64,000 nt of DNA from Limonium bicolor (GCA_023374045.1 CM041777.1:484011594-484075593), one strand, 5' to 3'. Positions 1-11,680 are shown, counted from the first letter of the stretch. Notes: generated from the sequence alone by a model not told the origin. A program made the numbers and translations.

Positions 1-1495
1 ATTGAACCGTTTGGCATGTAGCCGCGGGGTTCAAGAATAGGACTCGAGGAACAAATAAGGATAAGGAACAAGAAGACACCGGTAACATAAATTGCAGAAA
101 AAGGTATGATTTCTTCATGCCATGTATCCTAATCTGGTTACCCCGATTTGTGTGCTTATTTGATCACCTAATAAGATAAATGCATGAATCGGACTATTTT
201 GCACTTACTTGTGCTTGTTTACATTGTTCTTGATATTGTCTTGAACAATAGTTTGTATAATTCATGAAATGTATGAATGATGATGGAGTGTATTGTATTT
301 CGTAGTGTACTTGTATATGTAATGGATTTTGTATGGATGTGTATATGTACAATGTATTGTGTATGTGGCTTGAATGAATGACTTCTGCTAATTCCTAACT
401 ACCTAACTCCTAACATAAGTAAGGAATAAATTGGAATGAGTAGAAGTCCGATATAGCTTCGGCCACGCGTGAGGATGAGGAGACACAAGAGGTTGGATCC
501 GATTCTTGACTCTTAAACTGGTCCGCGGCCCAAATCCCTTAAATGGGTAGCATCCCGGATTGGTGAGTCAAGTAATCCCGGTGGTGGGACGGAGTAGTCC
601 CGGGCCGGAGGTCCCGATGACTTAACATGAGTAAGAGTAAGTAAGTAGTAAGTATGTATGAGTATGAGTATGTATGTGTAAGTACTGTGGAACGAGTAAA
701 AGAGTAATCTCCACCCGATTAACCCGGGTGGACCAACATGAGCTAACAAGGATGTGTATTATGTATGTATTGCGTATGTATGTATATGTATTGTGTAACA
801 CGGATCCCGGAAAGGTAAGAATATATTTGATGGCTTGTATGGGTTACCATGTATGTATTGAAGAGTGTGTATTGACGTGTATGTATGTATTCCTTGCGTA
901 ATGTATTGTAATATTATGTATAAGAGCATGCATGCATGTATGTTTGAATGAAATCAATCGCATGTATTCGAACAAGTGGTCGGCGTACCCTCACTAGTAC
1001 GCGGGGTATGCGGTTATCATGCGCAGCGAAAGCTGACCCCCTAGGGGGAACGTTTTTAGTGTGTAGGTACCCGAAGCGGTTTTGGTCAAGGCAAGAGACC
1101 GGTGGCACACCCTTGTATTCAGGAAGCAAGTAGTTGTGAGGAATGGGTAGTGGGTAGACTCCTAGTGAGTATGAACGAGTTTGGAAGAGGTGTTATTCTT
1201 GTATAAGGATCCTAGTAAACTCGGTGAATGACATGGTACTGTACTGAACTTGTGGATTGTATGAAATGGGAATTGTAGTATTTGATTCGTAATTGTAGTA
1301 AGACTCACATTGTGTAGTACTCGGATATTCCGGTCCATCAGACCGATGCTGTATGTAGTAGCAGTAGCCTTGTTAGTCACGTGGGTGACTAACGGCATTG
1401 TATCACCCATCGTATGTAAGTATGTACCGCTGCGTGAATCTGGAAGTATGAGGAGATTGGACGGTAATGACAGTATTAGCAGTAGGGGTGTTACA
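1..1495 (+). mobile_element. 3' part of a giant LTR (left end outside window)
   Basis: Non-coding. The segment ends in the family's LTR terminus GGGGTGTTACA (1485-1495) and resembles the 3' third of the element A LTR: the ggtatgat...catgcc stretch near 103-123 matches about 3018-3038, and the GGTCCATCAGACC motif and terminal stem-loop near 1332-1393 match 4577-4636. The next bases, CCTAG, continue the element A LTR exactly as at 10488 in the other A copy. So this is an LTR, solo or from a longer element, inserted into A's 5' LTR. The expected left TSD (CCTAG) lies outside the window. Stretches at 640-920 are rich in GTAT/ATGT simple sequence. Small ORFs here are not convincing genes. Confidence 0.75.
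1372..1393 (+). other. LTR-terminal stem-loop
   Basis: A perfect 9-bp stem (GTTAGTCAC / GTGACTAAC) closes a GTGG loop about 100 bp before the LTR end. A second short inverted motif, GGTCCATCAGACC, lies about 30 bp upstream. The same arrangement recurs at the ends of the other giant LTRs in the window. Confidence 0.75.
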
Positions 1496-2506
1496 CCTAG
1501 CTTAATTAATAAGCATAGGTGTATTGATTGGTGTCTACTTCCCCATTTGGGTATTGGACTTGGAGGTGACAAGTGTGTTGACAAACTTGACCGAAAATCA
1601 AGAGAGGAGAAGGAAGGGGAGCAAAGGAGAAATATGTAAAATTTAAGGTAAGAAAACCTACCCTAGTGTTATCCTATATGTTTTAGGATTTGGGAAGGGA
1701 TAATTAAATGAATGAGCCCCACTTGAGTTGTGGTAGTAACGTGCTTGTATAGTAATAATGCTAGTGAGAAAACATTTGTGAAATATAGTGTTTGATTTAA
1801 GAGCTTTGCCTTTGATGAATTGAGTTATTGCTTTATATGGTGCTAGGTGAGATTTGGTGAGTATTGATGGATTTATATGTGTGCTGGTAGAACCCTTGTG
1901 GGTTTGGCTAGTTTTAGGTTGATTTAAATGGTGGTAAGAGGTCTGGGCAATGTTAGAAAAGTAGCCGGACTATGGCGAAATTCCGGTAGAAATCTAGTGA
2001 TTTAAGTGGTGGTTTGAGTGAAAAATAACCTAGGGTTAGCTAGGTGTGGATGGAGATTTATTTGGCTTAGAAAATCACCATGGGAATACTTGTTCAAAGA
2101 GGGGAGATTTGTGCAAAAATTTGTAGCAAAAATAGTTATTGAAGTGCCTTAGGAGTTTTAGGAAACAAAGAAGATTTAAGGCTTTTAGAGTGAGGCATGA
2201 ACCTTGGCATGAGAAGTGCATTTGCTTGGTGTATTTGGAATGGTCAAATAGAGTGAGAACAATAATGCAAGTGCCAAGAGAGTTTAGAAAATGCACAAGT
2301 GTGCATTGGAGCAAAATGAGGATGCAAATGGGTGAATTTGAGCAAGAATTTGAGTAAGGATTAAACCTAAGTTTCGAAGAGGTTTAAGGCATGTTATAAG
2401 GTGTTTAAACATATAGAAAACTTGTGGAAAGATTAGGGAAAGATTAAGTGTGGATTAGGTGGTTGATTAGGGGTTGAAAAATTAAGTTTGGAGCAGGTTT
2501 TAGCAG

Positions 2507-2688
2507 GGTCCGGGACTTGGTCCTCGGACAAAGTCCCGGACCACCCTTAATTTCCTGCTGAGAGTTGCTGAAAGCAGCTGGTCCGGGACTTGCTCTAGGT
2601 ACAAGGTCCCGGACCATGTCATTATTTCAGCCGAGAGTTAGTGCCTTGCATTGGTCCGGGACTTAGGGTAAGGACCAAGTCCCGGACC
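2507..2688 (+). repeat. Mid-LTR hairpin array, three units at 73-bp period
   Basis: Three 36-bp inverted repeats start at 2507, 2580 and 2653, exactly 73 bp apart. Each has an outer arm GGTCCGGGACTT and the complementary arm ending in GTCCCGGACC, with a short loop. The DNA between units is unrelated in sequence to the arms. Confidence 0.85.
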
Positions 2689-4614
2689 ACCCCTAGAATT
2701 GTTCCGTGAGTGTTTTAAAGCCTCCTAATGATGGGGGTTTGAATATTAATGATGTTAGATGATGTTAAGGCCTTGTTTGGTGACTTGTAAAGGCCCTAAT
2801 AAGTGTAAGAAAGTGTTTGAAGAGAGTGAGAAATGAGAACTCAAATTAACAAGAGTAAAACCGAGATAACGGGATAACGGGGTAAGTACGGGAGTAGCAT
2901 TTTATTCTGTACCGTATGAGCTTAGTATTAATAATAATGTTTGGAACATTATCAGAGGAACATGTGTGTGAACCGAGCATGGTGAGATGACACGGTAAAA
3001 GTAAAACCCCGGTGAAAGGTATGATTTTCTCATGCCCCGTATGCTAACCGTGTTACGTTGATTTGTGTGTTTGTGTGCCGGCTTAATCAAGACTAAAGCA
3101 TAAATGATCCATTGCTTGATTATGTATGCCTTGTTGTATATTGTATGAGGTAACATACTAGAAGGCCGGTGAGGTCTAACTTAGAGTATAGACAGACTCA
3201 TAGATGAGTGACGATTGGCTAGAGACTCGTAGATCGGGTCGTATCGTAAAATAACGAAAACGTGCAAACACACAAAACTATCGATTTAAGAACAACGATA
3301 TCGTAAACTTATGAACTCACTAGCATGTGAGGGGGTTGTACGGGTTTAGTAAACGCCCGGTAACGGTTAGAAAACCAAATTAAAACAATCCACAAAATAG
3401 ATAAATGTGGAAAGGTACAGGAACCTCCATCTAGAGGATTGTAGATAGTTCAAAGATGTGAACTTGTAAGAAAAGTAAAGGAGACCTAAAGGACCATTAA
3501 CTCTCTTGAGACATGGTCAACCTCCTATATGAGGATTATATTCGTTATGAGAAAATAACTGAAAGTATGAATATTTGAAACGTTGGGGTAACCGTTAAAC
3601 TTAAGAATACCCAAACTTAAGATAAGTTCCCAAAGTCATTAGAAACATCGAGAGTGATGCTTCTAGACTAATATACATAATTATATTATAACTCCGAGAG
3701 AGGAGTGTATGGGAATGTGAGAAGTCCGAGAGTAGTAGGACCTATGTAAAAGTAGTAGGAACTAAGAGAGAGTTCTGGGAGCTAGTTGAACTTTCCACCA
3801 TGCTAGACCCAGAGTAGGGTCGAAACCGGGGAAGTATGACTATGCTCGAGAGCCATGTGTTTGGCTTAAGAAAGTATTAAGAGAAACAAGCATGTCGTAG
3901 GAGACCTGTAGTGTCTCGAGAACTACAAGAGCTTGAGTATTAGTGACCCAAGAGTGTGGGTGAGATAAAGTATGAGTAACCCAAGAGAATGGGCGAGTTT
4001 AAGAATGAGTAACCCTAGAGAATGGGAGAGATTAAGAATAAGTAACCCGAGATAGTGGGTGAGTTATTGAATAAGTAACCAAGGCATAGTGAGGTATAAC
4101 CCTCAAGGCCTAAGAGTAAATTGATACAACTAACAACCTTGTTATGTTAGTTAGGGATTGTATCCCATGATTGATTGTCGAATCCTTGTGTAGTGTACAT
4201 ATATACCGTATTACTATATGCATGTTGATTGAATTAAAATGAACTCCATGCTCTCGACAAAAGCAGTCGGTGTACCCCGGTTAGCACGCGGGGTATGCGG
4301 ATTTCATATGCAGCGTTAAACTAAGCCCCTAGAGGCATCATTTTTATTTTCAGGTACACGAAGATGATACCGTTCGAGATTAGGACGGGGACGGTGGTTA
4401 GCAAGGGTAGTTAGATGTAATTACTTGTGCATTTGAATGAGGTGTGTAGACCGAAAGTGTTATCGGCATCCGTATGTTGTAGACTCGGTATAGTAAAGAA
4501 TGGAATTGAGATTTGTATATGTGACTCGGTTTGTAATGAATGAGTAATGTATTTGTATTGGAGTACTCGGTTATTCCGGTCCATCAGACCAATGCAGTAG
4601 TTGAGTTAGGCCTG

Positions 4615-4636
4615 GTTAGCCACGTGGGTGGCTAAC
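4615..4636 (+). other. LTR-terminal stem-loop (element A 5' LTR)
   Basis: Perfect stem GTTAGCCAC / GTGGCTAAC with GTGG loop. Relative to 1372-1393 both arms differ at one paired position (T-A becomes C-G), so pairing is kept. Confidence 0.78.
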
Positions 4637-4742
4637 GGCATTGTACCACCCTCCGTTGTATTAGAGTTCCGCTGCAATGTTATGGGCAATTGTGATAGTT
4701 TATGAGGTAATTATGAGATTAACGGATGGGGTGTTACAAAAA

Positions 4743-4754
4743 TGGTATCAGAGC
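4743..4754 (+). promoter_or_regulatory. Primer binding site, initiator tRNA-Met type
   Basis: TGGTATCAGAGC begins four bases after the LTR terminal CA at 4738. This is the standard plant LTR-retrotransposon primer site complementary to the 3' end of initiator tRNA-Met. Together with LTRs over 4 kb it is typical of the Tekay/Del chromovirus lineage and its non-autonomous derivatives (inference). Confidence 0.9.
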
Positions 4755-5610
4755 GAAGTATCACTCTGATGACTGGAAATACCGAGCTTTGGAAATATCG
4801 AGTTAGGAATTAGAGACTTAGGGCTACAGGTTGGTTGAGTGGTAGCGTGAGAGATGGGCTAGTTAGGAACTTCCAGTATGATCTGGATACCTACAATACC
4901 ACACCCGCCCTCCATAACCCCCGTGCTAAAAGCTCGGGAAAGAACACCAGAGAGGCGGGGAGACCCGATCTGGCAGTTGTTAAATATTTCCTTATGAACC
5001 AGAACCTGCCATACGGTAGAATCTAGAGACGGAAATCTCGGAGACGGTTCCTGTCTGAATGACCATGGCCGCACTTAACGGCGGGAGATTAAGAGATCCC
5101 AAGCCTAGGAGACTGAAATCTGCGGAAGCATGGGGCGACATGCTTAGTAGTCGAGGGAACCCGGCTGGCCAATAAGCAGCAAGAAGGAAAACACCAACCT
5201 TGCAACAAGGCGGATTCATGAGAAGTAATGAAAACTGGGACACATGTCTACAGACCGCCATAGTTAAATAATACCACCAACGGTATACTAATCGACTAAG
5301 AAGCTAGTCAAGAGTAGGTACACCCACCCTGCCACACCCGAAGAGGTTACAATACATAGCCAATATAGCACCACAAACCCTAAGAATTCTGAAATGAAAC
5401 CTTGGAAAGTCCCAACGGCCTGACCACTGTATTGAAAAACATACCAGTCGGTGAGAAGCTAGATCTGGTAAGAAGCAACCGGCATTGAAATGCCGTGAAG
5501 TTTTTATTTTCAAAACTCAAATTTTTCTTTCAAAACGCAGAATTTCCAAAAACCCCCAAATTTTAAAACAAACCAGAGAACCACAGTAAGTTATCATAGG
5601 ACGATATAAG

Positions 5611-5820
5611 AGGAGTTGGCAATAGAATAATTCACCTAGGAGTGTGACCGACACTACAGTGTACAAAAACGAGACATGGGGCGACTGCACTCCGATGGAG
5701 CTTACGGGCCTGACAGACCAATTATGAGTTAGTCGGGTAAGTGGTAACGTATCAATAAGATAGTCCATGTATGTATACAAGTAGAGTACGGAACACGGGA
5801 AGTAGTCGACTCCATACTAC
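5611..5820 (+). other. Conserved structured non-coding block (copy in A)
   Basis: Shared with B (47229-47440) and with the reverse strand of C (about 33690-33430). The best-kept core is AAACGAGACATGGG followed by CGAC and a small stem, CTCC-GAT-GGAG at 5690-5700. The stem is CTCC/GGAG in A and B but CCCC/GGGG in C. No reading frame is conserved, which suggests an RNA-level role such as packaging or dimerisation (inference). Confidence 0.7.
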
Positions 5821-7953
5821 GGACCATAAGATGAGTTCAAACCACAACAATTGGATACCTCAGATGATCGAAGAACACAGAGAAGCTTACAAAGCTAAAG
5901 GAGTCAAGAACCCAGTAAGATGACAGACCTAAGAATATAGCGTTAAGAAGTGTGGGAAGCACAGAGTATTACGTAACTAGAATGAATACCAGCGTAAGCA
6001 ATATGGAGAATGCCTAAAATGAACATATTAACGTTCGCTAAACGGGATAGAATTCCCACAGTATACCTCAATGAAGAGAATAACGACCTGACCAAAAGGT
6101 AAAAGAAAAGTACCAATGATCTACCCAATAACGGGAGACGTTACAACCCTAAACGGGATAGTCAAAGTATATAAACATACCCATGAGTTCAAGCTAGATG
6201 TAATGGCGCAACTCAGTAACACCCAGGAGCAATCCATGAAGGGTGCCAGAATCAACAGTAGTTGAACGAGATATCGTGTTGAGAACACAAGTGTAAAGCG
6301 AACACTCGGGTAGAACCCCGAAGGGATCCCACGTAATAAGGGATCACTCTAGATTGCCAACGGGCATAGATTAATGTTGAGATACTAGAAAAGGACCTTC
6401 CATGTATGGAAGCATGATGAAACAACCATATCAAGAGCCCAGTAATATCTCCAAACCATTTAATGGTATACGGAGAAGAAGAAACTTGTGTAGCAGCCCG
6501 CTAAAAGCATGGCTCGAGACAATGTGGCTTGTACGCCGGTAAACCAACTACAATGTGTAGATCCAAACATTGTAAAACCTATGCATAAAAGCATAAGAGG
6601 AATCGTGGAGAATGAACCACTACCTTACAGTGGGGATACCCCTCGTTATCGTGGGGCCTAGGAAGCGGCAATCGCGTGAATTCCCCTAGAGAAAGGCTAC
6701 CACCTAAGAATGTAATGTGAAACCTCTAGAGTGGTATAGTGAAACATGAGCATGTTTTTTTGCCAAGGAGTAATTCGAACATAAATAGTATGTGAGAAAG
6801 GCTTTGATAGCAGTGGAAGGAAACCGAGAGAGTAATCGTTTGAGTAGTAAACGCAGTACGTGTGCAATATGAATTGTAGAGTTAACAATGCGCAAGAAGC
6901 GCAGAGGAAGTTTAAAGAGTAGTATATTCTATTGAGCCAAGTGAATGGCAAGCCATAGTATAAATGGCGGGAGTACTTGAGTGGAAGCTAAAGTAGTAGC
7001 GGATGCCATGTAAACAAATGTTGTTTAATGAGTAACAACATGATACGCAGCAAGCGACCGTTGTAAGAGTATAGCCAGATAATGATATGATGTTGATGAA
7101 TAAGGATGGAAGATAGACCGGACAATAAGAAAACAATGTTCATTCCTATTGCGATCACATAAGAGATTTACTGCCAAGGGTTTACGCCTCTGCACTCTGC
7201 AGGACTGAGTGTTTTGGTATTGCACTTGTGCAGTAATGATCTAGTGGGAGAGCTAGGAATTTGAGAGATGTCAACAGACATGGCGCAAGCATGTTGAGCG
7301 AAATCTAGAGAAATAATCGTGCAGCCGTTGGCAAAAGATGCACGAAGAACGTGGGCCATAACCCACATGCCCCAGGACCAAGGCATAATAAACGCAAGAT
7401 AGTACAAATGAAATAATTCTTATACATAAACAAGTAAACAAACATAATTCAGAAGCCACGATTAAACGAGGAAGCACTACATACTGAGTAGTAGCTTGAC
7501 CTCAACCGACAGTAAGTCGGGAAGAGTAAGTGAATAATCACGAAGGTATACAGTGAGATACGAAATAGATTTCCAGAGAACTGGAGAGAAAATCTATAAC
7601 TCATCGAATTCGCATACGGTAAAAGATACCACACGACGTTGCAAAAAACCTTTATTCCCAAGACAAAAAGGGGATAAAAGGGAGTGGGTAATACATTGAG
7701 AATACCAAAAGGGCGAATTAAGCTCTAGTTATCAGGTCACGCAACAGAAGCTAGCAGGCCGTAATTCAAAGGTTAAGTATACTTGTCAAATGTGAGTAAA
7801 TGGCTAATCATAAACGCCTTGAAGCCTTTGAGGCTTGAACCGAACCCGTAATGAGTTAATTAACTGCATTGAAGCTAAGTACTTCATGATGCCCGAATTA
7901 GTGACACCAATCTTCAGGGATAACATATGGTCGATTACGCGGGCGTAACCCCT

Positions 7954-7967
7954 TTTAAGGGGGGTAG
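7954..7967 (+). promoter_or_regulatory. Internal (central) polypurine tract, element A
   Basis: TTTAAGGGGGGTAG is an almost exact duplicate of the 3' polypurine tract at 9318-9330, lying about 1.37 kb upstream of it. It is preceded by GGGCGTAACCCC. Equivalent internal copies occur in B (52113-52127) and C (32621-32635, reverse). Confidence 0.6.
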
Positions 7968-8540
7968 GGCAAGAAACCGCTTAGAGTATGTTTTACGTAT
8001 AGATGCGTAAACTACTATGTGCATAGCACAAAGAATTGTTTTAATGATTGGAACTCATGTTACATAAACATGTATACCCATTCATTGTGTAATTTTGGTT
8101 ATTGCTCATGAGAGATGCAAGTAACGAGTATGTAATATTTATGAAAAGGGGAGTATAGAAACTCCTGGGGAGTGAGAATCCCTATAGTATATGTCTATTG
8201 AGATTAGACATGAGTATGATGAGTATGAATCGGTATGAAACCGATGTGTAACCTAGTGGGAAGTGAGTTTCCTTGGAAGGTTTTAATTGAGAATGACTGA
8301 TAGAGTGAGTTCCATCCTTTGGAGTTGTATGATGAATGTTTTAATTGAGTAACAATTTGATTAATGAGGTCATAAGTATGGCATGTCTAGGTAAAGTAAG
8401 TGAAGAAAAAAATTTGAGAATGACGGATGACCTAAGTTCTAGGAATTAGAGATAAATGAAAATGGATTGTTGTATGAATATGACTAGAAAGAGTAAAAGA
8501 TAGAAAACGAAAATGTTTGACTATCTGATTGGCTGAAACT

Positions 8541-8660
8541 GACGTGGGAGGTGGAACTTGGTCTGCTAGCGATCAAGGGAATCCGAACACAAATTGGGGT
8601 GGAAGGGTAGTTCAACATTGATGCTGATCACATCAGGGTTGGATGATTCTTGAAGCTTCC
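8541..8660 (+). other. Second conserved non-coding block (copy in A)
   Basis: Matches the reverse complement of 31971-32090 in C almost throughout, starting at GACGTGGGAGGTGGAACTTG and including the short palindromic GATGCTGATCACATC. No conserved reading frame is evident. Confidence 0.65.
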
Positions 8661-9317
8661 TATAAGTGGTCACAAGTAATCACGCTAAGAAAAGATTCAG
8701 CTACCATAAACCGGATTTGGAGTTGTGTGATGTGTTAAAAAGAATTTTCAAACATAAATTGAAAAAGGATCTTCCTTCGAGCATGAAGGCGAAAAATGGT
8801 TTTGAAACCATTGCACCGCACGTGCGGCGGTCCTAAGTGACCGGTTGGGGGCGGTGACAGTGTGTGATTTTTCCAAAGGCAGCGGGACGGGGAGAGTACC
8901 CTGAGAATGTCCTGTGTTGAGTGAGTCAACCAGAGTGCCTGAGGATATGTATATGTGTAACGTTTTGATCAGAACCGAAGGGACCGTGGGCCAGAGTGAG
9001 TAAGTGCCCATTTGTCATGAAACGGCCATGAACTAGAAAGCGTAAGTGTTCAACGTGACCGGTACCTGAGGGATCAGTAATGTATTACTCGATATGAATT
9101 CGAGGACTGTAGCGCCTTCTTGTCTTCGGACCGATTCCATGAAGAGAGTACAAGAGTATTTTTGGTTGCTATACATGCTGTGATATGTGTGTGGTATGTG
9201 TAGTGTGAAATGAGATTGACTTATGGAGTATGTAAGGTTATATGTGTATTATAACCTTGGCATAGTATGCCATGAGACTAACCATATTAGATTCACCAAC
9301 TTTGAGGGCAAAGTTCC

Positions 9318-9330
9318 TTAAGGGGGGTAG
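9318..9330 (+). promoter_or_regulatory. 3' polypurine tract of element A
   Basis: TTAAGGGGGGTAG lies immediately before the 3' LTR. The upstream GGGCAAAGTTCC phrase recurs as a variant (GGGGACAAAGT) before the tracts of B and C. It would prime plus-strand DNA synthesis. Confidence 0.82.
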
Positions 9331-11495
9331 ATTTTAATACCCCGGACCTAAAAATGGTGATTAAATTATTCTAATATGATTTTTAGAGGCCTATTAGTGC
9401 TTAAGAAGTGTTGGTAAAGATAATGAAACCATAAGAAAAGATAAAATGCGTAAAACGCGAAAAACGCTAAAACGCGCATTAAATGAGAATAGGAGGTATA
9501 TGACCTCGTTAGGGTCCGAGATGGATTCCTAAGGCTTATTTAGGCCTAATTAGTATATGGGAATGATTCCCGAAGAAAACGGATCCAAATAATGGATTAA
9601 AACGCTAACGGAGTTTTAAAGCACGTTTTTCGAGAAAACCCAAAAACGTGACTTTAAGTGGTCAAACAGACCCGTAAAAATTATGGTTGACTATATAACT
9701 ATAATTAAGTATTAATGGAAGCTTAATAAACATAAAGAAACGAGAAAAATCTGAAAAACGGGCCCGGTTAGTGAATAGTGCCAAACCGGGTATAGTAACG
9801 ATCGTTTTCTGTAAAAGACGAAAAACGCTCTAGTTTAAGTAGTATGTGGGGCCAGTTTTATTAGACGAGTCAGCCCCCTCTCTATTAGCTAAATAACAAA
9901 AGGAAAAGAAGGGTTGAAAAGTCAAAAAAGGGGAATAGTGAAAAAGGTACTTAATTACCTTTCTTTCTTCTCTTTCCTCATTTCCTTTCTTCCCCATTTG
10001 AAATCCCTCACCTCTCTCATCCGTTTCCTCCCCTCCTCCTTTTTCCTTGGGTGATTTTGAGCTGCAACAAGAGCTCCCATGGCAACTCCACTTCTACCTC
10101 ATGCCCAAGCTTCATTTAAGCTCCAAAGGTAAATAAATTATATATTTGAACTCCTCTCATCAAGCCCTATCATCCCCTCTTTTTGGAATTTAAAATGGAG
10201 GAGTTTAATCTTCATGGATTTTGGGCATTTGAAGAGTAAACCACATTTTCTTGGAGCTTGGAGCCTCCTTGTTGGTTTAAGGTAAGAAAACCACAAAATT
10301 TCATCCTTTCCTTCATTCCTTGGTGGCCGGTTTTTGACTCCCCAATTTCCCTTGTTTTTCCTTCCTTGAATGAGCCATATTCAAGCTTCAAAAGCTCACG
10401 GGGAGTCATCCTTTGATTCATAACCAAAAGGGCATCCAAAAGTTTCAAGGTAAATCTCCATTTTGGGCTCTAAGCACTTTCTTTGCCCCTAGCTTAATTA
10501 ATAAGCATAGTTTTATTGATTGGTGTCTAATTCCCCATTTGTGTATTGACTTGGAGGTTGACAAGTGTCTTGACCAACTTGACCGAAAATCAAGAGAGGA
10601 GAAGGAAGGGGAGCAAAGGAGAAATATGTAAAAATTTAAGGTAAGAAACCTACCCTAGTGTTATCCTATATGTTTTAGGATTTGGGAAGGGATAATTAAA
10701 TGAATGAGCCCCACTTTAGTTGTGGTAGTAACGTGCTTGTATAGTAGTAATGCAAGTGAGAAAACATTTGTGAAGTATAGTGTTTGATTTAAGAGCTATG
10801 CCTTTGATGAATTGAGTTATTGCTTTATATGGTGCTAGGTGAGATTTGGTGAGTACTGATGGATTTATATGTGTGCTGGTAGAACCCTTGTGGGTTTGGA
10901 TAGTTGTAGGTTGATTTAAATGGTGGTAAGAGCTTTGGGCAATGTTAGAAAAGTAGCCGGAATATGACGAAATTCCGGTAGAAATCTAGTGATTTAAGTG
11001 GTGGTTTGAGTGAAGAATAACCTAGGGTTAGCTATGTGTGGATGGAGATTGATTTGGCTTAGAAAATCACCATGGGAATACTTGTTCAAAGAGGGGAGAT
11101 TTGTGCAAAAATCTGTAGCAAAAAGAGTTATTGAAGTGCCTTAGGAGTTTTAGGAAACAAAGAAGATTTAAGGCTTTAAGAGTGAGGCATGAACCTTGGC
11201 ATGAGAAGTGATTGTCTGGTGTATTTGGAATGGTCAAATAGAGTGAGAACAATAATGTAAGTGCCAAGAGAGGTTAGAAAATGCACAAGTGTGCATTGGA
11301 GCAAAATGAGGATGCAAATGGGTGAATTTGAGCAAGAAATTGAGTAAGGATTAAACCTAAGTTTTGAAGAGGTTTAGGGCATGTTTTAAGGTGTTTAAAC
11401 ATGTAGAAAACTTGTGGAAAGATTAGGGAAAGATTAAGTGTGGATTAAGGTTGATTAGGGGTTGAAAAATTAAGTTTGGAGCAGGTTTTTAGCAG

Positions 11496-11680
11496 GGTCT
11501 GGGACTTGGTCCTTGGACAAAGTCCCGGACAACCCTTAATTTCCTGCCGAGAGTTGCTAGAAGCAGCTGGTCTGGGACTTGCTCTAGGTACAAGGTCCCA
11601 GACCATGTCATTATTTCAGCCGAGAGTTAGTGCCTTGCATTGGTCCGGGACTTAGGGTAAGGACCAAGTCCCGGACCACC
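11496..11680 (+). repeat. Mid-LTR hairpin array, 3' LTR copy
   Basis: Same three units as 2507-2688, starting at 11496, 11569 and 11642 (73-bp period). In the middle unit both arms have changed at a CCGG (GGTCTGGGAC with GTCCCAGACC), so pairing is kept; both changes are CpG transitions and can be explained by methylcytosine deamination. Confidence 0.85.

Larger units (their letters stand above)
1496..4738 (+). mobile_element. Element A 5' LTR, 3' portion
   Basis: This segment matches 10488-13712 along its whole length with scattered substitutions and small indels, so it is the other LTR of element A. It ends GGGGTGTTACA at 4738, two bases before an iMet-type primer binding site at 4743-4754. 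The upstream 1.15 kb of this LTR (equivalent to 9333-10487) is displaced beyond the window by the insertion ending at 1495. It is non-coding. It contains a three-unit hairpin array (2507-2688) and the terminal stem-loop (4615-4636). Confidence 0.88.
4739..9332 (+). mobile_element. Element A non-coding interior (LARD-like)
   Basis: About 4.6 kb between primer site and 3' polypurine tract. No gag, protease, RT, RNase H or integrase motif is visible in any frame; the longest ORFs are under 90 residues and look like chance. The interior does share modules with the reverse element C and with element B: a 210-bp block at 5611-5820, an internal polypurine tract at 7954-7967 and a 120-bp block at 8541-8660. 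This matches the description of LARDs (large retrotransposon derivatives), which have long LTRs and a conserved non-coding core and rely on proteins from autonomous relatives. Confidence 0.8.

Noticed and set aside
7949..7966. Internal CCCCTTTTAAGGGG palindrome as the conserved feature instead of the polypurine tract
   Set aside because: The palindrome is broken in C while the purine run AAGGGGGG is kept in all three elements.
4739..9332. Small ORFs of 60-90 codons as genes
   Set aside because: No start context, domain, codon bias or conservation with the homologous C interior; their density is as expected by chance in AT-rich DNA.
11569..11604. Compensatory change between the two A LTRs in the middle hairpin as proof of selection
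   Set aside because: Both changes are CpG transitions in a symmetric CCGG, so methylcytosine deamination explains them without selection.
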